Position numbers and translations under genes: made by a program
The notes under the pieces: generated by a model
What the model was told of the DNA's origin: nothing
Database searches by the model: none
The model's input: only the letters and a program-made list of their open reading frames with translations
In this document: positions 18,062 to 20,792 of the stretch, piece after piece
How the letters are laid out: each line of letters begins with the position of its first letter
Numbering within the stretch: position 1 is the stretch's first letter
Assembly: GCA_004151065.3 (NCBI GenBank)
Contig: NWUY0300018701.1
Location: 13,516-34,307, forward strand
Source of the DNA: Larix sibirica
Lineage: Eukaryota; Streptophyta; Pinopsida; Pinales; Pinaceae
Reading direction: 5' to 3'
Length of the DNA: 20,792 nucleotides

Positions 18062-18708
18062 CCATGAGTTTTCATAGCAGAGGTTCTAGAAGGTTTGTAA
18101 GAGGAAGAGGTGGCATAGGGCAATATTTGTGGCAGCATGGGGGAGATAGAAAAATAAGATTTTTAGTACATTTTGAAGCTAATTCCAATGAGTTCACTCA
18201 GTTGGAAAGGACTGGCCATATTTACCTTGGAACTCAACATGCTCCACCTTCGCATCATTCAGTCCCTCCACATGTATCCCAGGCTCCTTTACCTCTTCCC
18301 AATTCTGCTGAATTGGCCAATCATTACTCTATCTGTAATTCTGGTTGGGATGTGCTTCCTCCTTCTCCACGAGCTAAAACAACAGCACGGGGGAACCGTG
18401 AATCTAATCGCCCCATACCATCAGCTGCTAGTTAGGCATCCTCTAGTCACCAGGAAAAAACTCCCCATACATTTGAAAATCCACCAAAATCTATTGAACA
18501 GCCTGTAGAATTGGAGCTTGGAGTTGGTGATATCCCCCTTCTTCCTCCAATTCCTGCTCCAAAACAACCAAATGAAGAGGAACATGAAGTTCCAATTAAT
18601 GCAGAAGGGGGAGAAGTGAATGCAATTCCAGCGCCATCTTCATGTTTTACAGGGTTTCGTCTTCCATTCAGGCGTTTTCTATCTAAATTATTTGGGAAAA
18701 GGTCTTAG
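18062..18708 (+). pseudogene. Candidate terminal exon: RG-rich, Pro/Ser-rich protein of unknown function, one in-frame TAG
   Basis: The exon follows a 3' splice site (TGTGTTTTCAG, AG at 18060-18061). An ATG lies two bases in, at 18064. From it the frame runs 123 codons to a TAG at 18433-18435, then another 90 codons in the same frame to TAG at 18706-18708. Parts in order: an Arg/Gly-rich start (SRGSRRFVRGRGGIGQYLW), a mixed stretch (KIRFLVHFEANSNEF, GHIYLGTQ), a Pro/Ser/His-rich middle (APPSHHSVPPHVSQAPLPLP), an acidic segment after the stop (KQPNEEEHEVPINAEGGE) and a basic, aromatic tail (GFRLPFRRFLSKLFGKRS). RG-rich segments often bind RNA, which is only a hint. The composition stays protein-like on both sides of the TAG, so a recent CAG-to-TAG change is likely. 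I do not recognise the family. It could be a captured host gene or an element-encoded protein. Confidence 0.45.
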
Positions 18709-19929
18709 TTGTGATGGTATAATCGTTGTGACTTTGATGTATTAAACTTAGTGATCTCATGAAATTTTGTTGAACAGGTCATGCAACACAGTTTTGTTAA
18801 GATTTGATTATCATAGGGCTGAAATCTCTTTTAAAAGGGATTTTATTTAAAAGCGGGTTTATATAAAAATATATCAAATGGTGATGCTACAGGTGGCATT
18901 TTTTGTGATGGTTGAATTAAATAGTGATATAAACATGTTATGTTTTAATTTATACACAAGTTTTGGGGGGCACAAGGAGTATAAGGTGTTTACATATATG
19001 TGACTTTGGATAAATAGTGGGCCCCCCCTTTCAAGTGACTATTCATAATGTTGCTAGAACTCTTTAAGTATATAAAGTCTAAAGCTAACTTAGTTTTTCC
19101 TTCCTTTTGATGGTTACTATAGATTGAATCCTCATTACACTTATCTCATTCATGATTTTTAAAGAATTATTTTTAAAAGTTTTTAAAGAATCAACTGCAT
19201 AATTGTTTCTTGGAGGGAAAGGTATAAGGAGATGGTCCATCGAAAAGAAGAGGCTAATCATCCCTATGCTATGGTATGCTGAGAGCATGATTTTGAGTTT
19301 CTAAGTTTTGCATTTTCAAGATTATACCGCGTCTTTAACATTTGATATTTCTGTGATAGCAAGACTATTTGCGAAGTGGTAAATTGGTGATTTAGAATTG
19401 ATAAGTGCAGTGAAAGGTATCTTCCCTGCCATTTGCTGATGATATTTTACAAGGTTTTCTTGTAACTTGCCATTGATTGGTAGCTTTGGTTGTAGTGAAC
19501 TATTCCAACTTTGGTCATTATTGATTGATTTTGTCGGGCAACTTTATTGTTCTATATTTTGTGTTGTATTTATCAATGCACACTGATTAAGCGGTCTTGA
19601 AAACACTCATTAGTTGTGAAAGGACAAATCTTGGTCCAGAGTTACAGATAATTATCAGAGTGTAATTTTGAAATAGTCATTAATAAAAAGACCTCTTGGG
19701 TGCCATATTTTCTTTTTCTTTATTTTATATCAGACTTGTTTACAGTTGAACAAATGTTGTTTATTTATACTTTTAGGTTTTATGAATGATTGTATTTCAT
19801 GGTTGCTAAACTATGTTTGTATATGCATTTAATTAGTTGTTCATATTTATTATAGGTTTCAAATCTTGTTTAGTTTACATGTATTTCTTTTCTTTGTGAA
19901 TTGTACATTCAAGCCTTGTATTTTGAAAC
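18709..19929. other. Insert, right non-coding part
   Basis: This is AT-rich, with no gene that I can support. It contains a G6 run at 18965-18970, a GGGCCCCCCC run at about 19020-19027 and TTTTTAAAGAAT twice, 24 bases apart (19156-19167 and 19180-19191). If 18062-18708 is a real terminal exon its 3' untranslated region would begin here; an ATTAAA at 18740 is a weak polyadenylation candidate. The minus-strand frames at 19085-19288 and 19859-20044 look like chance. Confidence 0.45.
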
Positions 19930-20020
19930 ATAAAATATATATAAAAGATCTACATATTACCACTCCCCTAAGATCTACATGATGGTGGAGATTAGTATAT
20001 TTTTTGAAGGCTATAAATTT
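19930..20020 (+). promoter_or_regulatory. TATA-like elements near the right end of the insert
   Basis: TAAAATATATATAAAAG at 19931-19947 and CTATAAATTT at 20012-20021 are TATA-like and lie 86 to 176 bases before the CA end of the insert. In an LTR read on the plus strand this spacing would leave a short R plus U5. AAGATCTACAT is repeated at 19945-19955 and 19970-19980. The call depends on the insert being LTR-derived. Confidence 0.3.
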
Positions 20021-20098
20021 AGGGTGTTCATTCCCATTCTTCATAGTCTATCCAACTGTGAGGCCTTAGATATTTGATCTAGAACACATCATTTCCAG

Positions 20099-20111
20099 CA
20101 TCAACAGTATC
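20099..20111 (+). repeat. Right terminus CATCAACA and right target-site duplication GTATC
   Basis: CATCAACA (20099-20106) is the exact reverse complement of the left terminus TGTTGATG. GTATC (20107-20111) repeats 15142-15146. Right after it the gypsy-2 protease resumes with a KNLI-type stretch. Confidence 0.85.
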
Positions 20112-20792
20112 CATAAGAACCTCATCTTGGTCGAGGTCGTCAAAATATTGAAGTTGTCGACAATGCCACACCCCCAACCATACACCATCGATTGGCAGAG
20201 CCAGGGATGAGACATCTGTGTTAGTCAACGGTGTCCCTTATCCTACGACATCAAGCTCTTCAAAGATGAGTTACTATGTGATGCTTCCCCACTTGAAGTT
20301 TGTGATGTTCTTTTAGGACAACCATATATGTGGAAGTGTCATGCTGTATATGAGTCTAGGCCTCGTAGTGTCATTATTACTTTGGGAGGCCAACTCTATA
20401 GGGTACCTAAGGTAGTTCTGAGTAATACAATTTCCTTGATCTCGACAAAGTAACGTTGAAAGGTAATCTATCAGACTGGGAAATTTGTCCTCTTAATGGT
20501 TCGTATAGAAGGGGGATGGAAGTTCGCTAAAAATGCCACAACCTCAGCACAAGGTCTCTCTAAACAACAAAATTAGGTGGACAAGATTGCAGAAGAATAC
20601 AAAGATATCTTTACCTCACCTAAAGGGGTGCCCCTGCACTGCTAGGTTAAACATTCAATTGATTTGATACATGGTGCTCCTTTTCCTAATGGCCCAATAT
20701 ATAGACACTCGCTTTAGGAGAATGAGGAAATAAAGCATCAAATTGAAGATCTCATCCCAAAAGGACACATTCGACCAAGCTCCTCACCTTGT
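20107..20792 (+). pseudogene. gypsy-2, right part: rest of protease, linker, start of RT; runs off the window
   Basis: The plus strand resumes exactly where the left part stopped. It reads KNLILVEVVKILKLS and PHPQPYTIDW (20117-20190), TGA at 20208-20210, DICVSQRCPLSYDIKLFKDE, DASPLEVCDVLLGQPYMWK (20280-20336) and HAVYESRPRSVIITLGGQ. A linker follows, with a TAA after LISTK near 20450. After further stops come IAEEYKDIFTSPKGVPLHC (about 20588-20642), TAG at 20643-20645, VKHSIDL, NGPIYRHSL, and KGHIRPSSSPC at the edge, the first RT block. The order equals gypsy-1, but the protease-RT linker is complete here. Several stops correspond to Gln or Arg codons in the family. The rest of pol lies beyond 20792. 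Confidence 0.9.

Larger units (their letters stand above)
15147..20106 (+). mobile_element. 4,960-bp insertion with TG...CA ends and 5-bp TSD; class unresolved, LTR-like
   Basis: This DNA interrupts the gypsy-2 protease. It begins TGTTGATG and ends CATCAACA, an exact 8-bp inverted pair of the TG...CA type, and is flanked by GTATC on both sides. A 5-bp duplication with TG...CA ends is the signature of LTR-retrotransposon integrase. I looked for a second LTR by comparing the first and last 500 bases and by searching for internal TGTTGATG or CATCAACA, and found none. There is also no gag, protease, RT or integrase inside. It may be a very long solo LTR, a non-autonomous element with strongly diverged LTRs, or an undescribed carrier. 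TATA-like sequences near 19930-20020 would suit a plus-strand LTR promoter. It carries a gene-like unit (16119-18708). Confidence 0.72.

Noticed and set aside
18173-18508. A 111-residue open frame overlapping the candidate exon.
   Set aside because: It lies in another frame of the same DNA and has a Leu/His-rich, shadow-like composition. The frame starting at 18064 fits the splice phase and continues past the TAG.
15147-20106. The insert as a TIR DNA transposon.
   Set aside because: The inverted match is only 8 bp. A 5-bp duplication with TG...CA does not fit hAT (8), Mutator (9), CACTA or PIF (3) or Tc1 (TA), and no transposase is visible. Not fully excluded.
1-20792. The window starts and ends with the same 8 bases (CACCTTGT), as a circular molecule might.
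   Set aside because: At the right end these bases belong to the gypsy-2 RT block (SSPC). At the left end they are part of a local CACCTTG repeat. Eight bases are too few to support circularity.

Overview
The window looks like a piece of a large, repeat-filled seed-plant nuclear genome. The evidence is plant-type L1 LINEs (ORF1 with a DUF4283-like domain and zinc knuckle, ORF2 with endonuclease, reverse transcriptase and a C-terminal zf-RVT region), Ty3/gypsy elements, AT-rich DNA, GT-AG splice signals and single N characters typical of a draft plant assembly. The elements are old and full of stops and frameshifts. A gymnosperm would fit, but that is inference. There are no bacterial-style genes, rRNAs, tRNAs or CRISPR arrays that I can support.

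Layout, left to right. (1) About 130-4795, minus strand: LINE A, nearly full length, with ORF1, endonuclease, RT and zf-RVT parts, but with a large internal deletion joining endonuclease to RT. (2) 4796-7725, minus strand: LINE B, a different L1 lineage, 5'-truncated. Its 3' end is present twice, separated by an (AT)n run, and the presumed G-rich 5' end of LINE A abuts the last AT tract. (3) About 7730-8430: probable leader or LTR remnant. (4) About 8430-11717, plus strand: gypsy-1, with decayed gag, protease, RT, RNase H and integrase in that order. (5) 11740-12800, minus strand: LINE C relic, with an RT piece fused directly to an RNase H piece. (6) 12800-14827: AT-rich, unassigned, with small repeats. 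(7) 14828-15146 and 20107-20792, plus strand: gypsy-2, one Ty3/gypsy copy of the gypsy-1 family, cut in two inside its protease.

The DNA that splits gypsy-2 is the most interesting object. It spans 15147-20106 (4,960 bp), begins TGTTGATG, ends CATCAACA (perfect 8-bp inverted ends of TG...CA type), and is flanked by a 5-bp direct repeat GTATC. Removing it with one GTATC copy brings the DSG catalytic site back in frame with the downstream protease. It therefore has the terminal signature of an LTR-type insertion, yet I find no second LTR and no gag or pol inside. It carries instead a gene-like unit on the plus strand: an 86-nt candidate exon with strong splice signals (16119-16204), whose phase matches a 647-nt candidate exon (18062-18708). 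The latter encodes an RG-rich, Pro/Ser-rich, basic-tailed protein that I do not recognise, interrupted by one in-frame TAG. The insert also holds a diverged 269-bp tandem repeat, a G-box plus telobox cluster, and TATA-like sequence close to its right end.

Nothing here acts as an operon. The window is a nest of dead retroelements with one possible cargo gene. Several in-frame stops sit where the family has, or could have, Gln or Arg, consistent with C-to-T decay of methylated cytosines.
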